Translations under genes and position numbers: made by a program
DNA from: Zoogloeaceae bacterium
GTDB lineage: Bacteria > Pseudomonadota > Gammaproteobacteria > Burkholderiales > Rhodocyclaceae
NCBI GenBank assembly: GCA_024235635.1
Contig: JACKMA010000001.1
Coordinates: forward strand, 558,001-622,000
Direction of reading: 5' to 3'
DNA length: 64,000 nt
Notes under the pieces: generated by a model
What the model saw: the letters and a program-made list of their open reading frames with translations, nothing else
What the model was told of the DNA's origin: nothing
The model's database searches: none
Shown here: positions 43,902 through 53,084 of the stretch, piece after piece
How positions within the stretch are numbered: the stretch's first letter is position 1
Layout: each line of letters opens with the position of its first letter

Positions 43902-44854
43902 GCGAACGCAAGCGGATCGAGGTGGCGGCCGCAGTCATCACGCGGCCGGACGGCAGCTTCCTGCTCGGCCAGCGCGCACCCGGCACCTTCTATCCCGGCT
44001 ACTGGGAGTTCCCGGGCGGCAAGGTCGAACCCGGCGAGGATGCGCGAGCGGCGCTGGTCCGCGAGCTGGACGAAGAACTGGGCATCCGGGCCGAATCCTG
44101 CTGGCCCTGGCTGGTACGCGAGTTCACCTACGAGCACGCCCATGTCCGGCTGAATTTCTTCGAGGTGCCCGAGTGGTCCGGTGAAGTGAATGACCATGTC
44201 CACAGCGCCCTGTCGTGGCAGCGGGCGGAGGTCCTGACGGTAGCACCGATGCTGCCGGCCAACGCGCCGGTGCTGAAGGCACTGCGGCTGCCGCGCCAGA
44301 TGGGCGTCACCGATGCCGCAGGGCTCGGTATCGACATTCAGCTCGTGGCCCTCGAGCGGGCGCTGGCTGCCGGCCTGCGTCTGGTTCAGCTGCGCGACGG
44401 AGGACTGCCGACCGAGGATCGACGCCGGCTGGCGCAGGCGGTGATCGACCGCTGCCGCGACCATGGCGCGCTGATGGTCGTCAATGACGATGCCGACCTG
44501 GCGCGCGCAGTGGGTGCAGACGGACTGCACCTGCGCTCGGCGGCGCTCGCCGAAGCCAGTCACCGACCCGATTTCGAATGGGTCGGCGCGTCCTGCCACG
44601 ATCGCGCCGATCTCGAGCGGGCAGCGCGGCTCGAACTCGACTATGCCCTGCTCGGGCACGTCGCACCGACGCCGAGCCACCCCGGCCAACCGGCCCTCGG
44701 CTGGCGACGATTCGCCGCCCTCACCGCAAATCTTCCGTTCCCGGTGCTCGCGATCGGCGGCATCGGGCCGGCCGACATGGCTACGGCCCGGGCATCCGGG
44801 GCCCACGGCATCGCTGCGATCCGGGCGACCTGGGCGGCACCCGTGGCCGGCTGA
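43898..44854 (+). CDS. mutT: MutT-ThiE fusion: Nudix hydrolase with thiamine-phosphate-synthase-like domain
   Basis: The 318-residue protein joins a MutT-type Nudix domain (about residues 1-130; Nudix box GGKVEPGEDARAALVRELDE then ELGI), which removes 8-oxo-dGTP, and a ThiE-like (beta/alpha)8 domain (about 140-318; QLRDGGL, VNDDADLA, GLHL, AIGGI). This fusion is known in many gammaproteobacteria as Mth/ThiE-like. The ThiE domain lacks parts of the substrate-binding sequence and may not make thiamine phosphate. Confidence 0.9.
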   Translation: MSERKRIEVAAAVITRPDGSFLLGQRAPGTFYPGYWEFPGGKVEPGEDARAALVRELDEELGIRAESCWPWLVREFTYEHAHVRLNFFEVPEWSGEVNDHVHSALSWQRAEVLTVAPMLPANAPVLKALRLPRQMGVTDAAGLGIDIQLVALERALAAGLRLVQLRDGGLPTEDRRRLAQAVIDRCRDHGALMVVNDDADLARAVGADGLHLRSAALAEASHRPDFEWVGASCHDRADLERAARLELDYALLGHVAPTPSHPGQPALGWRRFAALTANLPFPVLAIGGIGPADMATARASGAHGIAAIRATWAAPVAG

Positions 44855-44970
44855 TCCCGCCCGTCCAGCCGCGGCCAGTCCAGGGGCCGCCATTGGCGCC
44901 GGGCCTGATGTGCAGCTGCGCGCAGCCGACCGCGTCGCGCCCCGGTCGGTCGCGATCGACGGGACGGGCG

Positions 44971-45183
44971 TCAGCCGTCGTCGTGTTCCCCGGCATCGCC
45001 GGCCGGTTCGCTGCCGGCCACCCGATACTGGTCCGAGGCCCAGGCGCCGAGGTCGATCTGGCGGCAGCGCTCGCTGCAGAACGGCCGCCACCGATTTTCG
45101 GGTGCCCACAGCGCCGGTTTGCCGCAGTTGGGGCACTTGACGGTCCGCCCGGGTGCCGGGCTTCCGGCTGCGGACGTTGCCAT
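44971..45183 (-). CDS. yacG: DNA gyrase inhibitor YacG
   Basis: The 70-residue zinc protein has the YacG pattern: CPNC near residue 17 and CSERCRQIDLGAWA. YacG binds gyrase B and blocks DNA binding. The start overlaps the zapD stop by one base (TGATG), the usual coaE-zapD-yacG order. Confidence 0.95.
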   Translation of the reverse strand: MATSAAGSPAPGRTVKCPNCGKPALWAPENRWRPFCSERCRQIDLGAWASDQYRVAGSEPAGDAGEHDDG

Positions 45184-45938
45184 CAGAGATTACAGAAGGT
45201 CAGTTCGAACTGGACGTCGGCCTCGGACTGGCGGGGCCGGCTGAGCGTCTCTGGCATCATGAAGCGGATGTTCAGCGCGTACTTGTTGGCGCTGATCTCC
45301 GGGACCGCGGCAAGCCCGCGCGGGATCACGACCCGGATCATCTGGGCACTGCGGCCACCCATCGTCATCTGGAAACTGCCGCGGCGGGCCACCAGCGCGT
45401 CCGGTCGGCCGCTGCTGCGCAGCAGGCGCAGCACGATCAGTAGGCCGTCGCGGATCGGGGTCATCGGATGCAGCCAGTTGGCAAGGTCGCGCTGGCGGGC
45501 CTCGACGTCACGATTGAGCCAGTAGTGGTAGGCCGGCAGGTCGAACTGGCAGGCACCACCCGGAATCGCCGCGCGGCTGCGGATCGCCATCAGCCATTCG
45601 TTCTCGCGCAGGTACTGGCCGATCTTGCCCGCCATCGCCAGCAGCGCCGCCGATGCCTGCTCGATCTCGTACAGGGCACCGGACAGGGCCTCTTCGGAAA
45701 TGGCCGGATTGTTGCGGTAGCCGAGCAGGGTCTGGCGCTGGCGCTCCAGTTCCTGCACGAGGTCCACCTTGAGATCCGCACGGCTCGACACCTCGAGAAC
45801 CTCGAACATCGAGATCAACGCGCTGTGGTGATCGAAGGTGGTGTCGCTGGCCGCGAAGTGACCGACCCGGGCGAATAGATCCTCCAGCCGGAGCAGCGTG
45901 CGAATGCGCTCGTTCAGGGGATACTCGTAGTTGATCAC
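45183..45938 (-). CDS. zapD: cell division protein ZapD
   Basis: ZapD crosslinks FtsZ filaments. The sequence YEYPLNERIRTLLRLEDLF matches the family N-terminus, and DLPAYHYWLN and the C-terminal beta domain follow. The chosen GTG at 45938 gives 251 residues, close to the E. coli length of 247; the longer ATG at 46031 would include a hairpin and the promoter. An extended -10 TGCTATGAT lies 43-51 bases upstream. yacG follows directly. Confidence 0.93.
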   Translation of the reverse strand: MINYEYPLNERIRTLLRLEDLFARVGHFAASDTTFDHHSALISMFEVLEVSSRADLKVDLVQELERQRQTLLGYRNNPAISEEALSGALYEIEQASAALLAMAGKIGQYLRENEWLMAIRSRAAIPGGACQFDLPAYHYWLNRDVEARQRDLANWLHPMTPIRDGLLIVLRLLRSSGRPDALVARRGSFQMTMGGRSAQMIRVVIPRGLAAVPEISANKYALNIRFMMPETLSRPRQSEADVQFELTFCNL

Positions 45939-45980
45939 CGGCGTGGGCCCGAGGTCGGAAACTGGCTTGGATTGCGGCCG

Positions 45981-45989
45981 ATCATAGCA
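45981..45989 (-). promoter_or_regulatory. extended -10 promoter of zapD-yacG
   Basis: The minus strand reads TGCTATGAT at 45981-45989, an extended -10 element, about 40 bases before the zapD GTG. No -35 box was seen. Confidence 0.5.
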
Positions 45990-46033
45990 CAGGGGTCCGA
46001 TCTGCCCGCCGGCAGGCGGGCGAGCAGGCATGC

Positions 46034-46645
46034 TCAGGCGAGCGCCATGTAGCGGTGATGAAGGGCTTCCACCTGCTCGCGCAGCCGCAGCAGCGAACCG
46101 CTGTTGTCGATGACGTCGTCGGCCACCGCCAGGCGCTGCCGGCGACTCGCCTGAGCAGCCATGATCGCGCGCACGCGCGCCTCGTCGAAGCCGTTGCGGG
46201 CCATCACCCGTGCCATCTGCTCGGCCTCCGGCACATCGACCACACAGATGCGATCGACCCGTTCGCGATAACCGCCGGCCTCGACCAGCAAGGGCACCAC
46301 CAGGACCACATAAGGCGCCTCGCTCGCCGCGATCTGGCGCTCCGACTGCGACCGGATCAGCGGATGGAGGATGCCTTCGAGTCGCGCCCTCGCGCCCGGC
46401 TCGTCGAATGCCAGCGCGCGCATCGCGTCCCGGTCGAGGGCGCCATCGCCGCGCACCACGCCGGCACCGAAGGCCTCGGCGATCGCCGCCATCGCCGCGC
46501 CGCCCGGCGCGGTCAGTTGATGGGCGATCAGATCGGTATCGACGACGTCTGCGCCGAAGCCGGCGAACAGATCGGCGGCAGCGCTCTTGCCCGAGCCGAT
46601 GCCGCCGGTCAGGCCGATCACCGGGCGCGCGCGGGCCGTGCTCAC
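46034..46645 (-). CDS. coaE: dephospho-CoA kinase
   Basis: CoaE phosphorylates dephospho-CoA in the last step of coenzyme A synthesis. The 203 residues show the P-loop GGIGSGKSAA, DTDLIAHQL, HPLIR and VPLLVEAGG. The start is a GTG. zapD and yacG follow. Together with the birA-coaX genes a little upstream, this stretch holds two CoA-pathway enzymes. Confidence 0.95.
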   Translation of the reverse strand: MSTARARPVIGLTGGIGSGKSAAADLFAGFGADVVDTDLIAHQLTAPGGAAMAAIAEAFGAGVVRGDGALDRDAMRALAFDEPGARARLEGILHPLIRSQSERQIAASEAPYVVLVVPLLVEAGGYRERVDRICVVDVPEAEQMARVMARNGFDEARVRAIMAAQASRRQRLAVADDVIDNSGSLLRLREQVEALHHRYMALA

Positions 46646-46673
46646 GGTCGTATCCGCACGGACCGGCCCCGGC

Positions 46674-47429
46674 TCACGGTTCGCACGGCTCGCGCTCGAG
46701 CCCCTCGAAACGGGCCGCGCTATCGCTGGCGAGCGTCGCCAGGACGTCGACCGGGCCGCGGACCTCCAGCCGATGGATCATGTTGCCGCGGGCCGTGATC
46801 GTGCCGCCGGTCACGCCCCGGGCCTCGAGCCGGCGAAGGTGCAGTTGCGCCGAACTCTCGGTCTTGAACAGGCCGAGCGAGATCGCGAACTGGAACGGCC
46901 CCTCCTCCTGCAGGATGAAGAGGTCGCGCACGCCCTGGCTGCGGATCTCCTGGACCTTGCGATCGGCCGCGCGCCGGCTGTCGAGCGGCGGCACATGGAC
47001 CCAGTACGAGGTCGGGCGCAGCACGGCGCTGTCGGCGAGATCGAGAGGCTCGTCGAAGGCCTTCGTCATCGTCGTCAATTCGTTGGCCAGGGCCTCGGTC
47101 AATTCGATGAAGCGGATGCAGGCTCGCGGCACCGGAACCGCCGCAGCCACTTCCGGAGCCGGCGGTGGTGCGGCGAGTTCGGGCGGCGGCGCCGGCTCTG
47201 GTACCGGCAGTGGCGGTTCGGACGGTTCCGGCACGATCGGTTCCGGCGCCGGTTCGGGCACCTCCGGCGGCAGGCGGTCGAGGGCGACGAGTTCGATCGC
47301 TTCCGGTCGCAACTGGTTGGTCAGTCGCTCGGGTTCGCCGTCGCTGCGGCTGCCCCCGAGCCAGCCCGCGAGCCCGCCCAGCGCGAGCAGGTTGAGCAGC
47401 AACAGGGCGAAGAAGACGACACGTGCCAT
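46674..47429 (-). CDS. membrane protein with SPOR-like domain
   Basis: The 251-residue protein has an N-terminal membrane helix (VVFFALLLLNLLALGGLAG), a Pro/Glu-rich linker of about 50 residues, and a C-terminal SPOR-like fold (SYWVHVPPLDSRRAADRKV; FAISLGLFKTESSAQLHL). SPOR domains bind denuded peptidoglycan at the septum, so a cell-envelope role is likely. It lies between coaE and trpB2 on the same strand. Confidence 0.78.
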   Translation of the reverse strand: MARVVFFALLLLNLLALGGLAGWLGGSRSDGEPERLTNQLRPEAIELVALDRLPPEVPEPAPEPIVPEPSEPPLPVPEPAPPPELAAPPPAPEVAAAVPVPRACIRFIELTEALANELTTMTKAFDEPLDLADSAVLRPTSYWVHVPPLDSRRAADRKVQEIRSQGVRDLFILQEEGPFQFAISLGLFKTESSAQLHLRRLEARGVTGGTITARGNMIHRLEVRGPVDVLATLASDSAARFEGLEREPCEP

Positions 47430-47440
47430 GGTGCTGTCCG

Positions 47441-48808
47441 TCAGCCGATCTTCGGCAGATGGGCGAGTGATTCGGCGATTGCCGCGGCCGGGTAGTCGAA
47501 GTTCTCCAGCCCGCCGCCGAGCATGCGCTCGTAGGCACTCATGTCGAAATGCCCGTGACCGGTCAGGTTGAACAGGATCGTCCGCGGCTCGCCGCTCTCG
47601 CGGCAGCGAATCGCCTCGTCGATCGCCGCCCGGATGCCGTGGCACGACTCCGGCGCGGGGATGATCCCCTCGTTTCGTGCAAACAGCAGCCCGGCTTCGA
47701 AGGTCTCGACCTGGGGTACCGCAACCGCCTCGAGCAGACCTTCGTGATAGAGCTGCGAGACCAGCGGCGAATCGCCGTGGTAGCGCAGTCCGCCGGCATG
47801 GATGCCCGGCGGCACGAAGTCGTGGCCGAGCGTATACATCTTCATCAGCGGCGTGAAACCGGAGGCGTCACCGAAGTCGTAGGCATAGGCGCCGCGCGTC
47901 AGCGTCGGGCAGGAACTGGGCTCGACCGCGACACAGCGAAGGTCACGCGCGCGGACGTCACCGGCAGCCTTGTCGGCCAGAAATGGGAAGGCGATGCCGC
48001 CGAAGCTAGAGCCGCCACCGCAGGGACCGAAGATCACGTCGGGGTAGGCGCCGATCTTGTCGAACTGCCGCTTCGCCTCGAGCCCGATCACGGTCTGGTG
48101 CAGCAGCACGTGATTGAGCACCGAGCCCAGCGTGTAATTCGTGTCGGCACGCCCGGCGGCCTCTTCCACCGCTTCCGAGATGGCGATGCCGAGCGAGCCC
48201 GGACTGTCGGCATCCTGCGCCAGGATGCGCCGTCCGGTCTCGGTCAGCTCGGACGGACTGGCGTGCACCTCGGCGCCCCAGGTCTGCATCATCAGGCGAC
48301 GGTACGGCTTCTGCTGATAGCTGACCTTGACCATGTAGACCCGCACGTCGAGGCCGAACATCTGGCCGGCGAAACTGATCGACGAGCCCCACTGGCCGGC
48401 GCCGGTCTCGGTGGTCAGCCGGCGAATGCCGGCCTGCCGGTTGTAGTAGGCCTGCGGCACCGCAGAGTTGGGCTTGTGCGAACCGGCCGGGGAGACGCCC
48501 TCGTACTTGTAATAGATCCGCGCCGGCGTGGCCAGTGCCCGCTCAAGACGTACCGCGCGCAACAGCGGGCTCGGCCGCCAGATCTTCAAGATCTCGCGCA
48601 CGTCGTCCGGGATCGGAATCCAGCGCTCGGCGCTCATCTCCTGCTCGAGGATCTGGCCCGGAAAGATCGCGCCCATCTGCTCCGGCGTCGCCGGCTCGCC
48701 ATCCGGGCCCAGCGGCGGCGCCGGCGGATTCGGCATGTCGGCCACGACGTTGTACCAGTGGGTCGGCATCTCGTGCGTCTCGAGCACGACGCGGGTATCG
48801 TCGGTCAT
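47441..48808 (-). CDS. trpB2: tryptophan synthase beta chain, TrpB2 type
   Basis: The 455-residue PLP enzyme belongs to the TrpB2 group. The PLP Lys lies in AGSHKPNSA, the phosphate loop is GPCGGGSSFGG, and TETGAGQWG is the usual beta-subunit site. The long N-terminus and the RITYY-like insert mark TrpB2, not TrpB1. TrpB2 enzymes take free indole or phosphoserine and do not bind TrpA. No trpA is nearby, in keeping with that. It may serve as an indole-rescue enzyme. Confidence 0.92.
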   Translation of the reverse strand: MTDDTRVVLETHEMPTHWYNVVADMPNPPAPPLGPDGEPATPEQMGAIFPGQILEQEMSAERWIPIPDDVREILKIWRPSPLLRAVRLERALATPARIYYKYEGVSPAGSHKPNSAVPQAYYNRQAGIRRLTTETGAGQWGSSISFAGQMFGLDVRVYMVKVSYQQKPYRRLMMQTWGAEVHASPSELTETGRRILAQDADSPGSLGIAISEAVEEAAGRADTNYTLGSVLNHVLLHQTVIGLEAKRQFDKIGAYPDVIFGPCGGGSSFGGIAFPFLADKAAGDVRARDLRCVAVEPSSCPTLTRGAYAYDFGDASGFTPLMKMYTLGHDFVPPGIHAGGLRYHGDSPLVSQLYHEGLLEAVAVPQVETFEAGLLFARNEGIIPAPESCHGIRAAIDEAIRCRESGEPRTILFNLTGHGHFDMSAYERMLGGGLENFDYPAAAIAESLAHLPKIG

Positions 48809-48854
48809 CGCAATCTCCTGGCCCCCGGGGCTGCGCCAATCAAGCCGCCGTCAT

Positions 48855-49592
48855 TCACTTCAAGGGCGTGATGTTATCCCGATCCTCCGCAATCCGCGCC
48901 AGACCTTCGAGCACCAGGTTCTCGACGCGCCGGCACGGCAGCGCCAATGTCGTCGCGATCGCGTCGGCAGCGCCCCCGCTCATCAGGCACAGCGGTTGCT
49001 GACGCTGATCGATGCGCGCGAACATGCGTTCGATCGCACCCGCCTGGGCCTCGAGGCAGCCGCTGACGATGGCATCTTCGGTCCGGCGCGGGCGTTCGAC
49101 GTGGTGGCCGTCGGCGAACGGCAGGTCGGACGTGTCCGAAGCCAGCGAGCGACGCATCAGCGCAAGCCCGGGCAGGATCAGACCGCCTTCGAATTCGCCG
49201 TCGGCGGCCAGCAGGTCCACGGTGGTCGCAGTCCCTGCCATCACCACCAGCGCCGCCCCCCGATGCAGATGCCGGGCACCGATTAGGGCGGCCCAGCGGT
49301 CGGCACCGAGCTGCTCGGCTCGCACGTAGCCATTGACGACGCCGCACTGGCGAGCGGTGGGTGCGTTCCAGCGGACATCGAGTCCGGCCGGCAACGCCAT
49401 CTCGACCTCGGCCGCGCGGCGGGCGCCGGCGACGTTGGCACCGACGGCGCCATCGGGCTGCCCGATAGCGAGGATTGCCGGCGCCAGACGCTCCAGATGC
49501 TCGTACTCCAGCACCCCCTGGGCACGCCAGCGGCTGTCGCAATGAACGCCCCACTTGAGACGGGAGTTGCCGAGGTCGAGCAGCAGCTTCAA
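48855..49592 (-). CDS. coaX: type III pantothenate kinase CoaX
   Basis: CoaX phosphorylates pantothenate, the first step of CoA synthesis. The 245-residue protein begins LLLDLGNSRLKWG, the phosphate-binding motif of the ASKHA fold, and has GADRWAALIGAR and MAGTATTVDLL. The TTG at 49592 overlaps the birA stop as TTGA. birA-coaX is a standard pairing in beta and gamma proteobacteria. Confidence 0.93.
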   Translation of the reverse strand: MKLLLDLGNSRLKWGVHCDSRWRAQGVLEYEHLERLAPAILAIGQPDGAVGANVAGARRAAEVEMALPAGLDVRWNAPTARQCGVVNGYVRAEQLGADRWAALIGARHLHRGAALVVMAGTATTVDLLAADGEFEGGLILPGLALMRRSLASDTSDLPFADGHHVERPRRTEDAIVSGCLEAQAGAIERMFARIDQRQQPLCLMSGGAADAIATTLALPCRRVENLVLEGLARIAEDRDNITPLK

Positions 49593-50395
49593 GGGGCCGG
49601 CCTCAGGGAGACGTCGCCGGCAATCACCCGGCGCTCGCCGGCGTCGGTCTGCAGACACAACGCGCCGTCGTCATCGACGCCGAGGCAGGTCCCGAGGATC
49701 TCGCCGGCATCGTCGCCGACGCGAACCGGCAGACCGGCATGGGCGTTGCGTTGCTCCCAGGCGCCCCGAAAGGCGGCAAACCCGGCTGCGCCATAGGTCT
49801 CCAGCATCAGGTCGAACTGCAGCAGCAAACCGGCCAGCAGGCGCTCCCGCGACGGTGGCGACGCCAGCAGTTCGCTGACCGCAGCGACTGCCAGCCCATC
49901 GGGCAGGTCGTCCTCGGGCAAGGGTCGGAGATTGATACCGATACCGATCACCGCTTCGACGCCCGCGGCCCCGCCGCCGACCAGCTCGACCAGGATGCCG
50001 GCCAGCTTGCGTCCCGTCACCAGCACGTCGTTGGGCCATTTGAGCTGGACCGCCTCGACCCCGAGACCTTCCAGCGAGCGCGCTACCGCGAGCCCCGCGA
50101 CCAGTGACAAGCCCGCCGGCGCGGACGTCTCCGGAGGGAATCGCCAGCGCATCGAGAAGGTCAGGCTGGCGCCGGGCGCAGACAGCCACTGCCGACCGCG
50201 GCGCCCGCGGCCGGCGGACTGGCGTTCGCACACCAGCACATGCACACGGCCGTCGTCCGGTGACGGCTCGTCTCGCAATCGGCTGTTGCTGGAGTCACAC
50301 TCGGCGAGCGTCCGGATCGCGAAGCGACGCGCCTTGGCGCCCAGCGCCGCGGTGATCGCCGAGGAGTTCAAGGTGGAGGTCGACGGGATGGACAT
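49589..50395 (-). CDS. birA: biotin-acetyl-CoA-carboxylase ligase BirA
   Basis: BirA attaches biotin to the AccB subunit of acetyl-CoA carboxylase. The 268 residues include the biotinoyl-AMP loop GRGRRGRQW, KWPNDVLV and the C-terminal SH3-like domain. The N-terminal helix-turn-helix domain of the E. coli repressor is absent, so this is a ligase only and does not regulate biotin genes by DNA binding. It is coupled with coaX. Confidence 0.93.
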   Translation of the reverse strand: MSIPSTSTLNSSAITAALGAKARRFAIRTLAECDSSNSRLRDEPSPDDGRVHVLVCERQSAGRGRRGRQWLSAPGASLTFSMRWRFPPETSAPAGLSLVAGLAVARSLEGLGVEAVQLKWPNDVLVTGRKLAGILVELVGGGAAGVEAVIGIGINLRPLPEDDLPDGLAVAAVSELLASPPSRERLLAGLLLQFDLMLETYGAAGFAAFRGAWEQRNAHAGLPVRVGDDAGEILGTCLGVDDDGALCLQTDAGERRVIAGDVSLRPAP

Positions 50396-50454
50396 GGATC
50401 GCAGCCTGGCCGATGATCGGCCCGCATTATCGCGGAAACCGCGGACGGGCGCGA

Positions 50455-51888
50455 TCAGCCGTTGCCGCCCGTGTCGCCACCGGGAGCGCGGTCCTCGTCG
50501 AGCCCCAGTTCCTGAATCTTGCGGGTGATGGTATTGCGGCCGAGACCGAGCAACTGCGCTGCCTCGACACGGCGGTCACCGGTGGCGTGCAGGGCCCGCC
50601 GGATCAGGACCCGTTCGAAGTCCTTCTGCAGGCGCTCGTGCACCTGTCCGGGGACTTCGGCCAGCAGGCGGTCGGCCTCGTCGGCCAGCGCCGCGCGCCA
50701 GTCGGCGCCGGCCGGCGGCAGCGGGCTCGACTCCCGCAGCTCGCTCGGCAGATCGACCAGATCGACGGTCTGGCCGGGCGCCATCACGGTCAGCCAGTGG
50801 CAGACATTCTCGAGCTGGCGAACGTTGCCGGGGAAGGCCTGACCCTGGATGTGCCGCAGCGCGCCGTCGGTCAGCCGCTTGGGCTCACCGCCCAGTTCGC
50901 GGGCACTCTTCTGCAGGAAATGACGGGCAAGCAGCGGGATGTCCTCCCGACGCTCCCGCAGCGGTGGCAAACGCAGCCGGATCACGTTGAGACGGTGGAA
51001 CAGATCCTCGCGGAACAGCCCCTCCTTGACCCGTTCGTCGAGGTTCTGGTGGGTGGCCGCGATGACGCGAACGCTGGCACGGATCGGCTGGTGGCCACCG
51101 ACCCGGTAATAATGGCCATCGGACAGCACGCGCAGCAGCCGGGTCTGCAACTCGGCCGGCATGTCGCCAATTTCGTCGAGGAACAGGGTGCCGCCCTCGG
51201 CCTGCTCGAAGCGCCCGCGGCGCTGGGCGGTGGCGCCGGTGAAGGCGCCCCGCTCGTGGCCGAACAGTTCCGATTCGAGCAGATCGCGGGGAATCGCGGC
51301 GGTGTTGATGGCGACGAAGGGCGCGTCGCGGCGCGGGCTGTGGCGATGCAGAGCACGGGCCACGAGTTCCTTGCCGCTGCCGGATTCGCCGGTGATCAGC
51401 ACCGTCGCGTGGGATTGGGAGAGCCGGCCGATCGCGCGAAAGACCTCTTGCATGGCCGGCGCCTGACCGAGGATCTCCGGCGCCAGCAGTTCCTCGTCCT
51501 TGGCGCCGTTCTGCTGCGCGCCCTGCTCCAGCGCACGGCGCACGAGGCTGACCGCCTGATCGACGTCGAAGGGCTTCGGCAGGTATTCGAAGGCGCCGCC
51601 CTGAAATGCTGCAACCGCGCTGTCGAGATCGGAGTAGGCGGTCATGATGATGACCGGCAGTTGCGGATGGCATTGCTTGACCTCGTGCAGCAGATCGAGC
51701 CCCGACTCGCCCGGCATCCGGATGTCCGACACCAGCGCTTGCGGCGTTTCGCCCGAGCGCTCGATCGCATCGAGTACCTCGCGCGCACTCGAGAAGCTGC
51801 GATGCTCGATTCCCTCTCGGGCAAGCGCCTTCTCGAGCACCCAGCGGATGGAACGATCGTCATCGACGATCCAAACGGCATTACTCAT
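50455..51888 (-). CDS. glnG: nitrogen regulator NtrC
   Basis: This 477-residue sigma-54 activator has a REC domain (phosphoacceptor Asp55 in LVSDIRMPG), an AAA+ domain with Walker A GESGSGKE and the sigma-54 contact GAFTGA, and a C-terminal Fis-type helix-turn-helix (AAQLLGLGRNTITRKIQ). It activates nitrogen-scavenging genes when phosphorylated by GlnL. An NtrC site lies in the 80-base gap ahead of the gene, suggesting autoregulation. Confidence 0.96.
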   Translation of the reverse strand: MSNAVWIVDDDRSIRWVLEKALAREGIEHRSFSSAREVLDAIERSGETPQALVSDIRMPGESGLDLLHEVKQCHPQLPVIIMTAYSDLDSAVAAFQGGAFEYLPKPFDVDQAVSLVRRALEQGAQQNGAKDEELLAPEILGQAPAMQEVFRAIGRLSQSHATVLITGESGSGKELVARALHRHSPRRDAPFVAINTAAIPRDLLESELFGHERGAFTGATAQRRGRFEQAEGGTLFLDEIGDMPAELQTRLLRVLSDGHYYRVGGHQPIRASVRVIAATHQNLDERVKEGLFREDLFHRLNVIRLRLPPLRERREDIPLLARHFLQKSARELGGEPKRLTDGALRHIQGQAFPGNVRQLENVCHWLTVMAPGQTVDLVDLPSELRESSPLPPAGADWRAALADEADRLLAEVPGQVHERLQKDFERVLIRRALHATGDRRVEAAQLLGLGRNTITRKIQELGLDEDRAPGGDTGGNG

Positions 51889-51951
51889 CTGTCGTCATTC
51901 ACGCGTTGGCGGGTCGACGCCGGCCGGCGATGGCCCAAGGTTTCTGGCGTC

Positions 51952-51968
51952 TGCACCACAATAGTGCA
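51952..51968. promoter_or_regulatory. NtrC site between glnL and glnG
   Basis: TGCACCACAATAGTGCA has perfect TGCAC/GTGCA arms in the 6-5-6 layout of NtrC sites. It ends one base short of the glnL stop codon and about 64 bases before glnG. Confidence 0.7.
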
Positions 51969-53045
51969 TCAATGTTCCGCTGCGGTCACCGGCAGCAGCA
52001 CCGTGAAACAGGTGCGCCCCGGACGGCTGGCGACGTCGATCATTCCCTGATGCTGCTCGACAAAGGTCTGAGCGATCGACAGGCCCAGTCCGCTTCCCCC
52101 CTCCCGCCCCGACACCAGCGGGTAGAACAAGGTATGACGGATGGGCTCCGGGATACCGGGACCGTTGTCGATCACTTGCAATTCCAGTGCCAACCTGTGG
52201 CGACGCTTGGCGAACGTGATCTGACGCGCCGCACGCGTGCGCAGACAGATCTCGCCCTGGCCGTCGAGCGCCTGGGCCGCATTGCGGGCAATGTTGAGAA
52301 TCGCCTGGATCAGCTGTTCGCGATCGCCCATCAGATCGGGCAGGCTGGTGTCGTAGTCGCGGCGGACATGGATTGCCGGAAACTCCGCGCGCACCAGCCG
52401 GCGCACGCGCTCGAGCACGTCATGCACGTTGATCGACGCCGGCCGCGTCATCGCCCGGGCCGACAGCAGACGGTTCATCAGATCCTGCAGACGGTCGGCC
52501 TCGGCGATGATGACCTCGGTGTATTCGCGCAACGCCGGATCGGTCAGCTCCCGTGCCAGCAGCTGCGCCGAGCCGCGGATGCCGCCGAGCGGATTCTTGA
52601 TCTCGTGGGCCAGGTTGCGCATCAGTTCCCGGTTGGCCTTTTGCTGCTGGATCAGCTGTTCCTCGCGCGCCACCCGCAGCTGTGCATCGATCGGCCGGAA
52701 CTCCAGCAGCAGGCGCAGGCCGGCCGCATCGACCGGCGTCACCGTGCAGTCGAGCCGCAGGACTTCGGTTCCAGAACGTTCGATATGCAGGTCGTGACCG
52801 GTATAGCTCCAGTTGTCGGCGAGCGCGTTCTCGATCGACCCGGCAAGTTCGAGCGAGTGTCCCAACAGTTCGCTGAGGGGAAATCCGACGAGTTTGCGCT
52901 GGCTGACTTCGAACAGGTTCTCGGCGCCGGGGTTCATGTAGCGGATGCGGCAGCTCTCGTCGAGCAACACGACCGCGGAAGCGAGCAGCTCGAGGCCGGC
53001 ACACAATCCGGCGATGCGCTCGGGGGAGGCGAATTCGTCTGACAT
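51969..53045 (-). CDS. glnL: nitrogen sensor kinase NtrB
   Basis: NtrB phosphorylates or dephosphorylates NtrC in response to PII protein. The 358 residues have an N-terminal PAS domain (CRIRYMNPGAENLFEV), the phospho-His in NLAHEIKNPLGGIRG, and an HATPase domain with DNGPGIPE and GREGGSGLGLSIA. It precedes glnG with an 80-base gap. glnA, DUF4124, glnL and glnG run in one direction. Confidence 0.96.
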   Translation of the reverse strand: MSDEFASPERIAGLCAGLELLASAVVLLDESCRIRYMNPGAENLFEVSQRKLVGFPLSELLGHSLELAGSIENALADNWSYTGHDLHIERSGTEVLRLDCTVTPVDAAGLRLLLEFRPIDAQLRVAREEQLIQQQKANRELMRNLAHEIKNPLGGIRGSAQLLARELTDPALREYTEVIIAEADRLQDLMNRLLSARAMTRPASINVHDVLERVRRLVRAEFPAIHVRRDYDTSLPDLMGDREQLIQAILNIARNAAQALDGQGEICLRTRAARQITFAKRRHRLALELQVIDNGPGIPEPIRHTLFYPLVSGREGGSGLGLSIAQTFVEQHQGMIDVASRPGRTCFTVLLPVTAAEH

Positions 53046-53084
53046 TGCTGACCGGTGAGCAAAAAATGCGCCACCACCCGGCGA

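Noticed and set aside
46004..46021. GCCCGCC/GGCGGGC hairpin between coaE and zapD as terminator
   Set aside because: No T-run follows on either strand, and a zapD promoter lies beside it.
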